From Kitasatospora indigofera (GTDB lineage: Bacteria > Actinomycetota > Actinomycetes > Streptomycetales > Streptomycetaceae), in assembly GCF_014655955.1 (NCBI RefSeq), contig NZ_BNBO01000002.1, positions 124,001 through 188,000 on the forward strand: a stretch of DNA of 64,000 nucleotides. Reading direction: 5' to 3'. Numbering within the stretch: the stretch's first letter is position 1; the number at the start of each line of letters is the position of its first letter. Positions 46,538 through 54,407 of the stretch are shown here, piece after piece. The position numbers and the translations under genes are program-made. The notes under the pieces are model-generated. The model did no database searches, was not told the origin of the DNA, and saw only the letters and a list, made by a program, of their open reading frames with translations.

Positions 46538-47265
46538 CGGATCCCCGGCCCGGGCCGCCGAATCCGGGTTACCCGCCCCCGAACACGATCAAGGGCTCCG
46601 CCGGCCTGCAGTACGGCGCCCACGGCGTCCAGGTGAACGTGCCCGCGCCGGCGGGGCTCGGGCGCGGGGTGGTCACCATGCTGGTGCTCGCCTCCGCGGT
46701 GATGCTCGCCGGCGGGCTCTTCTCCCTGGTGAAGCTCTTCGGGCCCTCGGGCGACCCTCTGCCGAGCAGCCCGCAGCCCGTCGCCCCGAACCCCGGCCCC
46801 ACCGGGGCCGCGCCCGTCCCGGACGGTTCCTCCGGCCCGGTGGGGGCGTCCCCGCCGGCCGCGGCGCCCTCCGCGGCCGCCCAAGGAGTCCGCTGGCAGG
46901 GGAGGGTGCGGATGTCCCTGCTCGGCCTGCGTCTCGACGCGGCCCCGCCGAGCGCCGGTGGCGGCGATTCGGCCGACCTGCAGCTGAACCCGCTGGACGG
47001 CTTGATCACCGGGACCTCCGGCCCGGCCGGTCTCGGCAACCTCGTCCTGTGGACCGGACGGGGCACACCCACCGCCCGGCAGTGCGCCGACAGCATCTCC
47101 CAGGACGGTGCCTCCTATCTCCAGGTGGCGGAGGGCAGCGTGCTGTGTGTCGGGACCCGGGCCGGGCGGACGGCCCTGGTGACCATCACGTCGCTGGGTA
47201 CGGACTTCGTCAACGGGGGCACGGCCGATGTGATCGTCTGGTCGGAGATCTCCGGCCGGAGCTGA
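46534..47265 (+). CDS. Single-pass membrane protein with N-terminal RHIM-like motif
   Basis: A 243-residue protein. A Pro-rich cytoplasmic start contains KGSAGLQYGAHGVQVNV (about 20-36), aligned with the C-terminal motifs of the two preceding genes. It is followed by one transmembrane helix (about 50-70), a Pro/Ser/Gly-rich linker and an extracellular C-terminal domain (about 115-243) with two Cys that I do not recognise. With no cleavable signal, the motif would face the cytoplasm (type II topology). The start overlaps the previous stop (ATGA). It could sense at the surface and pass a signal through motif stacking; this is inference. Confidence 0.7.
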   Translation: MTDPRPGPPNPGYPPPNTIKGSAGLQYGAHGVQVNVPAPAGLGRGVVTMLVLASAVMLAGGLFSLVKLFGPSGDPLPSSPQPVAPNPGPTGAAPVPDGSSGPVGASPPAAAPSAAAQGVRWQGRVRMSLLGLRLDAAPPSAGGGDSADLQLNPLDGLITGTSGPAGLGNLVLWTGRGTPTARQCADSISQDGASYLQVAEGSVLCVGTRAGRTALVTITSLGTDFVNGGTADVIVWSEISGRS

Positions 47266-47355
47266 CCGCCGGTCGTCGCCGTCCCGGGACGGCCGTCCGG
47301 CGGAGGCCGCCCGGCCCCCGGAACGACCGGGCCCCCGGAACGACCGGGCCCCCGC

Positions 47356-47371
47356 CACCCCGGCCGGGGTG
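47356..47371. terminator. Bidirectional terminator palindrome
   Basis: CACCCCGGCCGGGGTG is a perfect 16-base palindrome between the convergent membrane-protein and phoD genes. A tandem 17-base repeat (GGAACGACCGGGCCCCC, twice) lies just before it. Confidence 0.65.
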
Positions 47372-47389
47372 CCGGCGGCCCGGCGGGTG

Positions 47390-49069
47390 TCACTTCACCG
47401 GCGCCCAGACGCGCTCCAGGGCCTGGCTCCCGGAGCGGCTGCGGTAGGAGCGGGTCCAGGTGCTGGTGGCCTCGCGCTTGGTGCGGTCGGACAGGATGTA
47501 GTAGTCCATCTGGACCTGCTCCGGGGTGACGTCCAGGACGCCGTAGCCGTGCGAGTCCAGGTCGATCCACTTCAGGTGCCGGTTGGCGGCCTTGAGGGCC
47601 CCCGCGGCGACCAGCGAGACGGTCTGCGGGGCGACCTTCAGGAAGTCGTCGACGTTGTCGGAGGTCACCGAGGTGACCACGAACTCGGTGGCGACGCTGC
47701 CCGAGGCGGGGTAGGTGGCGGCCTCGTCCGGCACGTCGGCCGCCCACGCCGAGTGGATGTCGCCGGTCAGGAAGACCGTGTTGCGGATGCCCTGCGCCTT
47801 CAGGTGGCCGAGCAGTTCGCGGCGGTCGTGGGTGTAGCCGTCCCACTGGTCCGGGTTGACCGCCAGGCCCTCGCCCGGCAGGCCGAGCAGCTTGGCGAGC
47901 GGGCGCAGCAGGTAGTCCGGCAGGGACAGGAAGGCGACCGGCGAGATCATCACCGAGTTGCCGACCAGCCGCCAGGTGGTGTCGGAGGCGGACAGCCCGG
48001 ACTTCAGCCAGTCGAGCTGGGCCCGGCCGGTGATCGTGCGGTCGGCCGAGTCGACGTCGCCGTCGCCCACCTTCACCTGCGCGGAGCGGAACGAGCGCAG
48101 GTCGAGCAGCGAGAGGTCGGCCAGCTTCCCGTAGCGCAGCCGGCGGTAGGTGGTGCCGGCGATCGACGGGCGGACGGGCATCCACTCGAAGTAGGCCTGC
48201 TTCGCCGCGGCGACCCGGGCCGCCCAGTCGCCCTCGGTGCCCGGCGTGTGGTTCTCGGCGCCCACCGAGGAGGCGTCGTTGGCGAATTCGTGGTCGTCCC
48301 AGATCGCGATGGTCGGGATGGCCGCGTGCAGGGCCTGGAGGTCCGGGTCGGTCTTGTAGGTGCCGTGCCGGGTGCGGTAGTCCGCGAGGTTCAGGATCTC
48401 GTGGGCCGGCTGGTGCGGGCGCACGACCTTGCCGGCGGCGCAGAACTCGCCCGTCCGGTACTCGTAGATGTAGTCGCCGAGGAAGAGGAAGACGTCGAGG
48501 TCGCCGCGGGCGGCCAGGTGCCGGTAGGCGGAGAAGTAGCCCGCCTCCCAGTTCGCGCAGGACGCGACGCCCAGCCGCAGCCGCTGCACGGCGGCGTCGC
48601 TCGCGGGGGCGGTGCGGGTGCGGCCGGCGGGCGAGGTGACGCCGCCGGCCGTGAAGCGGTACCAGTACGTGGTGTCGGGCCGCAGGCCGCGGGCGTCGAC
48701 CTTCACGGTGTGGTCGGTGCCGGCCGAGGTGGTCACCGTGCCGCTCACCGCGAGGGTGGTGAAGCCGCGGTCGGTGGCCAGCTCCCAGCGGACCTCGGTG
48801 TCCGGGCCGGCGCCCGATCCGGGCACGGCGGCCGGGGTCGGGGTCACCCGGGTCCACACCACGACACCGTCGGGGAGCGGGTCGCCGGAGGCGACGCCGT
48901 GCAGGAAGGCCGGGCCCTGGGCCGGCAGGGTGTCGGCGACGGCGCGCTCGCCGAGGGCCAGTGGCAGGGTCGCCGCCCCGGCTGCGATCGCGGTGGCCTT
49001 GAGCACCTGGCGACGGCGCGGGCGGGTGGTGGCGTCGGCCAGGGGCTTGTCATGTATGGGATCAATCAC
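47390..49069 (-). CDS. phoD: Alkaline phosphatase D, Tat-exported
   Basis: A 559-residue secreted phosphodiesterase/phosphatase of the PhoD family, which frees phosphate from teichoic acids and phosphoesters outside the cell using iron and calcium. The N-terminus has a twin-arginine signal ([13 protein letters not shown]). A fibronectin-like PhoD_N domain (about 50-150) precedes the metallophosphatase core with [36 protein letters not shown] and LTGDIHSAW, all metal-site motifs. GTG 49069 appears leaderless, with TAGCCT six bases upstream. A possible PHO box lies 50-72 bases upstream, fitting induction by phosphate limitation. Confidence 0.95.
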   Translation of the reverse strand: MIDPIHDKPLADATTRPRRRQVLKATAIAAGAATLPLALGERAVADTLPAQGPAFLHGVASGDPLPDGVVVWTRVTPTPAAVPGSGAGPDTEVRWELATDRGFTTLAVSGTVTTSAGTDHTVKVDARGLRPDTTYWYRFTAGGVTSPAGRTRTAPASDAAVQRLRLGVASCANWEAGYFSAYRHLAARGDLDVFLFLGDYIYEYRTGEFCAAGKVVRPHQPAHEILNLADYRTRHGTYKTDPDLQALHAAIPTIAIWDDHEFANDASSVGAENHTPGTEGDWAARVAAAKQAYFEWMPVRPSIAGTTYRRLRYGKLADLSLLDLRSFRSAQVKVGDGDVDSADRTITGRAQLDWLKSGLSASDTTWRLVGNSVMISPVAFLSLPDYLLRPLAKLLGLPGEGLAVNPDQWDGYTHDRRELLGHLKAQGIRNTVFLTGDIHSAWAADVPDEAATYPASGSVATEFVVTSVTSDNVDDFLKVAPQTVSLVAAGALKAANRHLKWIDLDSHGYGVLDVTPEQVQMDYYILSDRTKREATSTWTRSYRSRSGSQALERVWAPVK

Positions 49070-49075
49070 GCGCTC

Positions 49076-49081
49076 AGGCTA
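49076..49081 (-). promoter_or_regulatory. -10 box of leaderless promoter, phoD
   Basis: On the minus strand TAGCCT ends six bases before GTG 49069, with no ribosome site in between. Confidence 0.55.
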
Positions 49082-49119
49082 CCGCCGGGTAACCGTGCTG
49101 CCCATAGGCGGGACTGACT

Positions 49120-49141
49120 GTTCGTCGACTCTTCACCGAGG
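49120..49141 (+). promoter_or_regulatory. Possible PHO box upstream of phoD
   Basis: Two adjacent 11-base units, GTTCGTCGACT and CTTCACCGAGG, resemble the PhoP direct-repeat consensus GTTCACC with 11-base periodicity. They are on the strand opposite to phoD, 51 bases upstream of its start. The match is partial. Confidence 0.4.
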
Positions 49142-49283
49142 CGTGGACACCGGCACCCGCCGGCGTCCGCCACGCCACCCGGCGGCCATCCGGGCCGGGC
49201 GCGGCGGGCGGGTGCGCGGGATCGCGCCGGATCATGCGGGATCATGGGAGGCGACCCGACCGAGATCGCGAAGGAACGCACCC

Positions 49284-49886
49284 GTGGCCCAGATCGTCCT
49301 CCTGCACTCCGCCTACGGCCTGCGCCCGGCCGTCCACGCGGCCGCCGACCGGCTGCGCGCCGCCGGCCACCAGGTGCACACCCCCGACCTCTACGACGGC
49401 CGGACCTTCGACAACGTCGAGGAGGGCATGGCGTACAAGGAGGAGATCACCAGCGACGAACTGCTGCGCCGGGCGGTCACCGCCGTCGTCCCGCTGCTCA
49501 CCCCCGCGAACGGGACCACGCCGCCGCCGGAGGGCCTGGTCTACGCCGGCTTCTCGCTCGGCGGCGCCCTCGCCCAGAACCTCGCCCTCGCGGACGAGCA
49601 GGCCAAGGGCCTGTTGCTGCTGCACGGCACCTCGGACCTCCGGGACGACGCCGCCACCTCCGTCCCCGTCCAGCTGCACGTCGCCGAGCCGGACCCGTTC
49701 GAGTCCGAGGACTGGCTCAACGCCTGGTACCTGCGGATGCGCAGGGCGGGCGCCGACGTCGAGGTCCACCGCTACCGGGGCGCCGGCCACGTCTTCACCG
49801 ACCCCGACCTGCCCGACTACGACGCCGAGGCCGCCGAGCAGACCTGGGCGGCCGCGCTGGACTTCCTGGCGGAACTGGACGCCTGA
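49284..49886 (+). CDS. Dienelactone-hydrolase-like alpha/beta-hydrolase
   Basis: A 200-residue alpha/beta-hydrolase. The nucleophile elbow is GFSLGGALAQ (near 95), the acid is in AEPDPFES, and the His is in GAGHVFTDPDLPDYD, a segment typical of dienelactone hydrolases. Ser stands where classical dienelactone hydrolases have Cys, so it is more likely a carboxylesterase of that fold. GTG 49284 follows AAGGAA. The substrate is unknown. Confidence 0.85.
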   Translation: MAQIVLLHSAYGLRPAVHAAADRLRAAGHQVHTPDLYDGRTFDNVEEGMAYKEEITSDELLRRAVTAVVPLLTPANGTTPPPEGLVYAGFSLGGALAQNLALADEQAKGLLLLHGTSDLRDDAATSVPVQLHVAEPDPFESEDWLNAWYLRMRRAGADVEVHRYRGAGHVFTDPDLPDYDAEAAEQTWAAALDFLAELDA

Positions 49887-49997
49887 GGGACGGCCCGCGG
49901 CGGGTACCGGGCGGAGGCCTCGCCGGCCGTCCGCGCCCACGGTGCCCGCCGGCCGCCGCCGTGCCCCCGTACGTGGCCCGGACGGCGCGGGCCGTGG

Positions 49998-50003
49998 TCT
50001 GAT
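49998..50003 (+). promoter_or_regulatory. -10-like box of leaderless promoter, AraC-type gene
   Basis: TCTGAT ends six bases before GTG 50010, and no ribosome site is present. The box is a weaker match than the other leaderless sites in this window. Confidence 0.35.
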
Positions 50004-50009
50004 GGCCCG

Positions 50010-50402
50010 GTGAGCCGCGCCGCCGAAGAGACCAACCGCCTGATGCTGCGGGCCCGGGACGCGATGGACCGCGCCTACGCCCAGCCGCTGGACGTCCCCG
50101 CCCTGGCCCGGATCGCGCACGTCTCCGAGGCGCACTTCTCGCGGACCTTCCGGGCCACCTTCGGCGAGACGCCGCACCGCTACCTGCAGCGCCGCCGGGT
50201 CGAGCGGGCGATGTTCCTGCTGCGGGAGAGCGGGCGCAGCGTGACCGAGATCTGCTTCGAGGTCGGCTTCGGCAGCCCGGGCACCTTCAGCCGGACCTTC
50301 CACGCCATCGTCGGCCGGTCGCCGAGGACCTACCGGAAGGAGGCGGCCGCCACCGTCGTGCCGACCTGCTTCACGATGGCCTGGACCCGCCCGAGCGCGT
50401 GA
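50010..50402 (+). CDS. AraC-family HTH protein without a sensor domain
   Basis: A 130-residue protein made almost entirely of the AraC/XylS double helix-turn-helix: first HTH VPALARIAHVSEAHFSRTFR, second HTH RSVTEICFEVGFGSPGTFSRTF. There is no ligand-binding domain; the C-terminal tail adds a Cys. It is followed 100 bases later by a VOC-family gene, a pairing often seen in streptomycetes. It probably controls that gene. Confidence 0.9.
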   Translation: MSRAAEETNRLMLRARDAMDRAYAQPLDVPALARIAHVSEAHFSRTFRATFGETPHRYLQRRRVERAMFLLRESGRSVTEICFEVGFGSPGTFSRTFHAIVGRSPRTYRKEAAATVVPTCFTMAWTRPSA

Positions 50403-50489
50403 CCGGGCGGGGCGGGCAAGGGCCGGCAGCCGCCCGACGGCGGTAGCCGGACGAGCGGTTTCGGATAAGTTTTCGCCGGACCCGCCGAG

Positions 50490-50495
50490 TAGCGT
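50490..50495 (+). promoter_or_regulatory. -10 box of leaderless promoter, VOC gene
   Basis: TAGCGT ends seven bases before ATG 50503; a TTTTCG stretch lies upstream, and no ribosome site is seen. Confidence 0.55.
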
Positions 50496-50502
50496 CGAGC
50501 AC

Positions 50503-50913
50503 ATGTTCAACGCCATCACGCACTCGCAGATTTTCGTCCTCGACCAGGACGAGGCCCTCGACTTCTACGTCGGCAAGCTGGGCCTGGAGGTCGCCGCAGA
50601 CGTCGACATGGGCTTCATGCGCTGGCTCGCGGTCAGCGTCCCCGGCCACCCGGAGCGGCAGATCCTGCTGGAGCGGCCGGGCGCCCCGGCGATGTCCGAG
50701 GAGACCGCCGAGCAGGTCCGGGAGCTGGTCACCAAGGGCGCGACCGGCGGCTGGCTGATCTTCACCACGGAGGACTGCCGCAAGACCTACGAGACGCTGC
50801 TCGGCCTGGGCGTCGAGTTCACCGAGGAGCCCACCGAGCGCCCGTACGGGATCGACTGCGGCCTGCGCGACCCGTTCGGCAACCGCATCCGCTTCACCCA
50901 GCTCAAGGACTGA
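50503..50913 (+). CDS. VOC-family (glyoxalase/bleomycin-resistance fold) protein
   Basis: A 136-residue protein with the paired beta-alpha-beta-beta-beta units of the vicinal oxygen chelate fold. THSQIFVLDQDEALDFYVGKLG opens the first unit, and GLRDPFGNRIRFTQL closes the second, with the usual C-terminal metal-ligand position replaced or uncertain. Members are lyases, dioxygenases or drug-binding proteins. It is probably regulated by the AraC-type gene just before it. Confidence 0.9.
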   Translation: MFNAITHSQIFVLDQDEALDFYVGKLGLEVAADVDMGFMRWLAVSVPGHPERQILLERPGAPAMSEETAEQVRELVTKGATGGWLIFTTEDCRKTYETLLGLGVEFTEEPTERPYGIDCGLRDPFGNRIRFTQLKD

Positions 50914-50966
50914 GGGCGGCCGGACGGGCCGCGCCCGGTCAGCACCGGCCGCGACCCGTCGCCCGG

Positions 50967-51716
50967 TCAGCCCGGGTGCCGGTCCTCCGGCGGGCCGGCC
51001 GGCGGAGCGGCGGGCGGAGCCGGCGGGTACGGCTGCGCGGGCGGGAACGGCGGGGCCGCCGCGTACGGCGGGGGAGCCGTGACGGACCGCTCCGGCGCGT
51101 AGGCCGGGGCGGAGCCGAACGGCTGCCCGGGGCCGCCCGGTTGGGCCGGGAACGGCGCCGGCGGGTACCCGAGGTACGGGTTCTGCTGCGGCCCGGCCGC
51201 GCCGGTGCCCGCGCCGCGGGAGCGGGTGGCGAGCACCACGACGGCGACGACGAGGGCCAGCAGCACGGCCAGCACCCGGGTCAGGTTCAGGATCAGGGAG
51301 GACGTCGGCTGGGCGAACCGCCCGGCGGTGAACTCGTTGGTCAGCTCGTAGATCAGGAAGGCCCCGGCCGCGTACCCGTCCACGGCGAACAGCACGACGG
51401 CCGCCGGGCGCACCCACCGCCGGCCGCTGAACGCCGCCACGGCCAGCACGATCAGCGCGACCGTCAGCGCGGAGTCGTAGCCGAAGAAGCCCACCGGGGC
51501 CTCCTGGACGTAGTGGTCGAAGCTGATGCCGAGCGCGGTCGGCAGGTACCCGGGACCCTGCTGGCTGATGTCGTAGGCGAGGATCCCCAGTTCGCTCAGC
51601 AGGGCCACGACCGACAGCAGGCCGATGGCGATCAGGGACCCGTCGGGGCCGCGGCGCACGGGTGCCACCCCCGGGCGTCCGTCGGCCGGTGGTGTTCGGT
51701 AAGGGTCGAACGTCAC
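50967..51716 (-). CDS. Four-helix membrane protein with Pro-rich C-terminus
   Basis: A 249-residue membrane protein of unknown function. It has about four hydrophobic helices in the first 170 residues (the first near 25-45, the last near 150-170), then a long Pro/Ala/Tyr/Gly-rich cytoplasmic tail. GTG 51716 was chosen after AAGGGGG; upstream residues in the same frame are not hydrophobic or conserved-looking. No catalytic motif is visible. Confidence 0.7.
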   Translation of the reverse strand: MTFDPYRTPPADGRPGVAPVRRGPDGSLIAIGLLSVVALLSELGILAYDISQQGPGYLPTALGISFDHYVQEAPVGFFGYDSALTVALIVLAVAAFSGRRWVRPAAVVLFAVDGYAAGAFLIYELTNEFTAGRFAQPTSSLILNLTRVLAVLLALVVAVVVLATRSRGAGTGAAGPQQNPYLGYPPAPFPAQPGGPGQPFGSAPAYAPERSVTAPPPYAAAPPFPPAQPYPPAPPAAPPAGPPEDRHPG

Positions 51717-51873
51717 GAAGTCCCCCTTGCGGTACCCATGTCCAGCGTGTCGACCGAGGCTAGCGCGCCCGGATCCCCGGGGGAATACGACTGGGCCGCA
51801 CGGCCCGGGCACCGGCCCCCGGTGGCGCGCCCGCGGGCCGTGAATCCCCGTGCCCGGCCGGGCGTTCAGGGCA

Positions 51874-51879
51874 TAGCCT
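51874..51879 (+). promoter_or_regulatory. -10 box of leaderless promoter, acetyltransferase gene
   Basis: TAGCCT ends seven bases before ATG 51887, without a ribosome site. Confidence 0.55.
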
Positions 51880-51886
51880 CACGCGC

Positions 51887-52621
51887 ATGACCGCTGAGCC
51901 CCCGCCGCCCGCGCGCCCCGGAGACACCCCCGCGCGCCCCGCCGCCGCCCCCGTCCGGGCCGTCCCTGTGACGACCATCCCGGTGACGACCACCGCCGTC
52001 CCGGCCGTCCCGGCCGCCGCGACCACCGCGACCACCGCGACCGGGCCGGCCCCCGGGCCCCACGCCGGCGACCGGGTCGCGATCCGGCCGGAGACCGCCC
52101 AGGACCACGAGGGCGTCCACCTCCTGCACACCCGGGCCTTCGGCGACGACGGCCGGGTGTCCCGGCTGGTGGAGGCGCTCCGCGAGGCGAGGGCCGGAGC
52201 CGGGCCGCTGTCCTTCGTCGCGGTGCTGGACGGCGCGGTCCTCGGCCACGTCCTGCTGAGCGGCTGCCGGCTGGACGCCCCGCGCCGGATCGTGGACGTG
52301 CTCAGCCTCTCCCCGCTCGGCGTGCTCCCGGAGCACCAGGGCCGGGGCATCGGGACCCGGCTGGTCCGGCACGCCCTCGCGGCGGCCGAGGACACGGGCG
52401 CGCCCCTGGTCTTCCTGGAGGGCGACCCCGGCTGGTACCGCACCCGCGGCTTCGAGCCGGCCACCCCGGCGGGCTTCCGCTCCCCGTCGCTGCGGATCCC
52501 CGGACCGGCCTTCCAGGTGGCCAGGCTGTCCGCCCACGAGCCGTGGATGACGGGCACCTTCGTGTACTCGGAGCCCTTCTGGGCGCTCGACTGCGTCGGC
52601 CTGCGCGACCCGGAGGCCTGA
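51887..52621 (+). CDS. GNAT-family acetyltransferase with a disordered N-terminus
   Basis: A 244-residue protein. About 60 Pro/Ala/Thr/Val-rich residues precede a GNAT domain (about 63-235). The acetyl-CoA motif A reads LSPLGVLPEHQGRGIGTRLVRHAL, and GDPGWYRTRGFEPA is the motif seen in acetyltransferases of the YhbS-like group. The leader is low complexity and starts at a leaderless ATG. The acceptor is unknown. Confidence 0.88.
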   Translation: MTAEPPPPARPGDTPARPAAAPVRAVPVTTIPVTTTAVPAVPAAATTATTATGPAPGPHAGDRVAIRPETAQDHEGVHLLHTRAFGDDGRVSRLVEALREARAGAGPLSFVAVLDGAVLGHVLLSGCRLDAPRRIVDVLSLSPLGVLPEHQGRGIGTRLVRHALAAAEDTGAPLVFLEGDPGWYRTRGFEPATPAGFRSPSLRIPGPAFQVARLSAHEPWMTGTFVYSEPFWALDCVGLRDPEA

Positions 52622-52719
52622 CCGGTGGGCGGTGGCGGTGGTGGGGCCGGCGGCGGTGACGACCAGGACCGGAGGTACGCGCCGGTCACCACCCTGACCT
52701 GACGTGCCGGCGAAGGGTG

Positions 52720-54057
52720 TTACAGGCCGGGGATGCGGCCGTTGCGGAACAGGTCGACGAAGATCTGGTGGTCCTGCCGGGCCCGGGCGCCGTAGGCGTG
52801 GGCGAAGTCGGCCAGCATGGTCGTGAAGCCCTCCTCGTCCTTGCCGATGGCGGCGTCGATGGCGTGCTCGGTGGAGAACGGCACCAGGGTGTGGCCGCTG
52901 GAGGACTCGTCCGCGGCGGCGTGCATGGTGGCGGTGGCCCGGCCCAGGTAGTCGGTCACCGAGTGCAGGTCCGCCTGCTCGTTGAGGTCGGTCCAGTCGA
53001 GGTCGGTGGCGTACGGGGAGACCTCGGCGACCAGCTGGCCCTGGCCGCGCAGCGAGGCGTAGCCGAGCCACGGGTCGCTGTGCGCCTGGAGGGCGCGCTG
53101 GGAGATGACCGTGCGGTGGCCCTCGTGCTCGAAGTAGCCCCGGATCCCGGGGTCGGTGACGTGCCGGGAGACGGCCGGGGTCTGGCCCTGCTTCATGTAG
53201 ATGATGACGTCGTTCTCCAGGGCGTCGGTGTGCCCCTCCAGCAGCAGGTTGTACGAGGGCAGTCCGGCGCTGCCGATGCCGATGCCGCGGCGGCCGACGA
53301 CGTCCTTGACCCGCAGCGCGTCCGGGCGGGTCCGGGTGGCCGGCGGCAGGGTGGTGAGGTAGGCCTCGAAGGCGGTGAGCACCTCGGCCTTGGTGGCCTC
53401 GTCCAGTTCGAACGCGCCGCCGCCCTTGCGGAACCGGCGGTCGTACCCGTCGATGACGGTCTCGGAGTCCAGCAGGGCGACCCGGGTCTGCAGCCGGGCC
53501 CGGCGCAAGGTCTCCAGGATCGGGCCGGTCGCGGTGTCCAGGGTGACGGAGGTGCTCCCGCCGCCCCGGACCAGGGCGGCGATCCGCCCGCGGTAGGCGG
53601 CGGCGAAGGTGCGGACGAGTTCGGTGATGGTGTCGTCGGAGAGCGCCTTGGCGTAGCCGATCAGCGCGAGGCTGGCGGCCAGTCGCTGGACGTCCCAGGT
53701 GAAGGCACCGACGTAGGCCTCGTCGAAGTCGTTGACGTTGAACACCAGCCGGCCCTCGGAGTTGAGGTAGCTGCCGAAGTTCTCGGCGTGCAGGTCGCCG
53801 TGGATCCAGACCCGGCTGGTGCGCTCGTCGAGGAAGGCGGCGCCGTAGCCGTCGTAGGGGGCGGTGGTGAGGTCGGCGTAGAAGAGGCCGGCGGTGCCGC
53901 GGTAGAACGCGAAGGCGGAGGCGGCCATCTTGCGGAACTTGACCCGGAAGGCGGCCGGGTCCTGGGCGAGCAGCTCGCCGAAGGCGGCTTCGAAGACCCG
54001 CAGGATGGTCTCGGCGCGCTCGGGTTCGCGGTGGGCGGCGGTGAGCTGGTCGGGCAT
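52720..54057 (-). CDS. DUF2252-family protein
   Basis: A 445-residue cytoplasmic protein of the DUF2252 family, whose fold resembles small-molecule and protein kinases. The kinase-like catalytic segment is WIHGDLHAENFG (near 85), followed by FNVNDFDEA where kinases have DFG/DxD-type metal ligands. The substrate is not known for the family. It is convergent with the acetyltransferase gene, with 98 bases between stops and no strong hairpin. The ATG 54057 start lies 350 bases from the divergent protease gene. Confidence 0.85.
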   Translation of the reverse strand: MPDQLTAAHREPERAETILRVFEAAFGELLAQDPAAFRVKFRKMAASAFAFYRGTAGLFYADLTTAPYDGYGAAFLDERTSRVWIHGDLHAENFGSYLNSEGRLVFNVNDFDEAYVGAFTWDVQRLAASLALIGYAKALSDDTITELVRTFAAAYRGRIAALVRGGGSTSVTLDTATGPILETLRRARLQTRVALLDSETVIDGYDRRFRKGGGAFELDEATKAEVLTAFEAYLTTLPPATRTRPDALRVKDVVGRRGIGIGSAGLPSYNLLLEGHTDALENDVIIYMKQGQTPAVSRHVTDPGIRGYFEHEGHRTVISQRALQAHSDPWLGYASLRGQGQLVAEVSPYATDLDWTDLNEQADLHSVTDYLGRATATMHAAADESSSGHTLVPFSTEHAIDAAIGKDEEGFTTMLADFAHAYGARARQDHQIFVDLFRNGRIPGL

Positions 54058-54329
54058 GGCGGTGTCCTTCTGTGACGCGTGGCAGTCCCCGCGCGGGGAC
54101 GAGGCGGGCGGCCGTGGCCAATCCGGAGACTACCGCTCCGGCCCGGCGGGGGACGCATCGGAGGAGCCGCCGCCGGCCGTCGCGCCGACGGGCCTGGGAG
54201 CGCTTTCCGGCCACGGTGACAACCACCCGTCCGGGCCCCCCGGAAGCCGATGCGGTGTCAGATTCTGTGCGGGGCAGTTCGGTTGGCCCGGTTGACGCGG
54301 ACATTCAACGATGTAAAGCTAACCGGCGC

Positions 54330-54339
54330 GGTCTAGACC
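54330..54339. promoter_or_regulatory. DasR-type (dre-like) operator upstream of the secreted protease
   Basis: GGTCTAGACC is a perfect palindrome equal to the inner ten bases of the DasR-responsive element; the outer T and A are replaced by C and C. It lies 69 bases upstream of the protease GTG. Confidence 0.5.
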
Positions 54340-54347
54340 CGTAGTGC

Positions 54348-54361
54348 AGAGAGCGCTCTCT
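54348..54361. promoter_or_regulatory. LacI-family-like palindrome upstream of the secreted protease
   Basis: AGAGAGCGCTCTCT is a perfect 14-base palindrome with the AGCGCT centre typical of LacI-family operators, placed 46 bases before the start codon and just downstream of the dre-like site. Confidence 0.5.
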
Positions 54362-54407
54362 CCCCGTAAGGCAGGCCCCACCCGCCACGGATCAGAGGAG
54401 ATCAGCG

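Larger units (their letters stand above)
54058..54407. promoter_or_regulatory. Divergent control region of DUF2252 and protease genes
   Basis: This 350-base gap holds no gene. It contains a partial LacI-family-type box TGGGAGCGCTTTCC (54195-54208, half of the CebR-like TGGGAGCGCTCCCA), a dre-like palindrome and a perfect GAGCGCTC palindrome closer to the protease gene. Carbon-source control of the protease is the likely theme. Confidence 0.5.
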
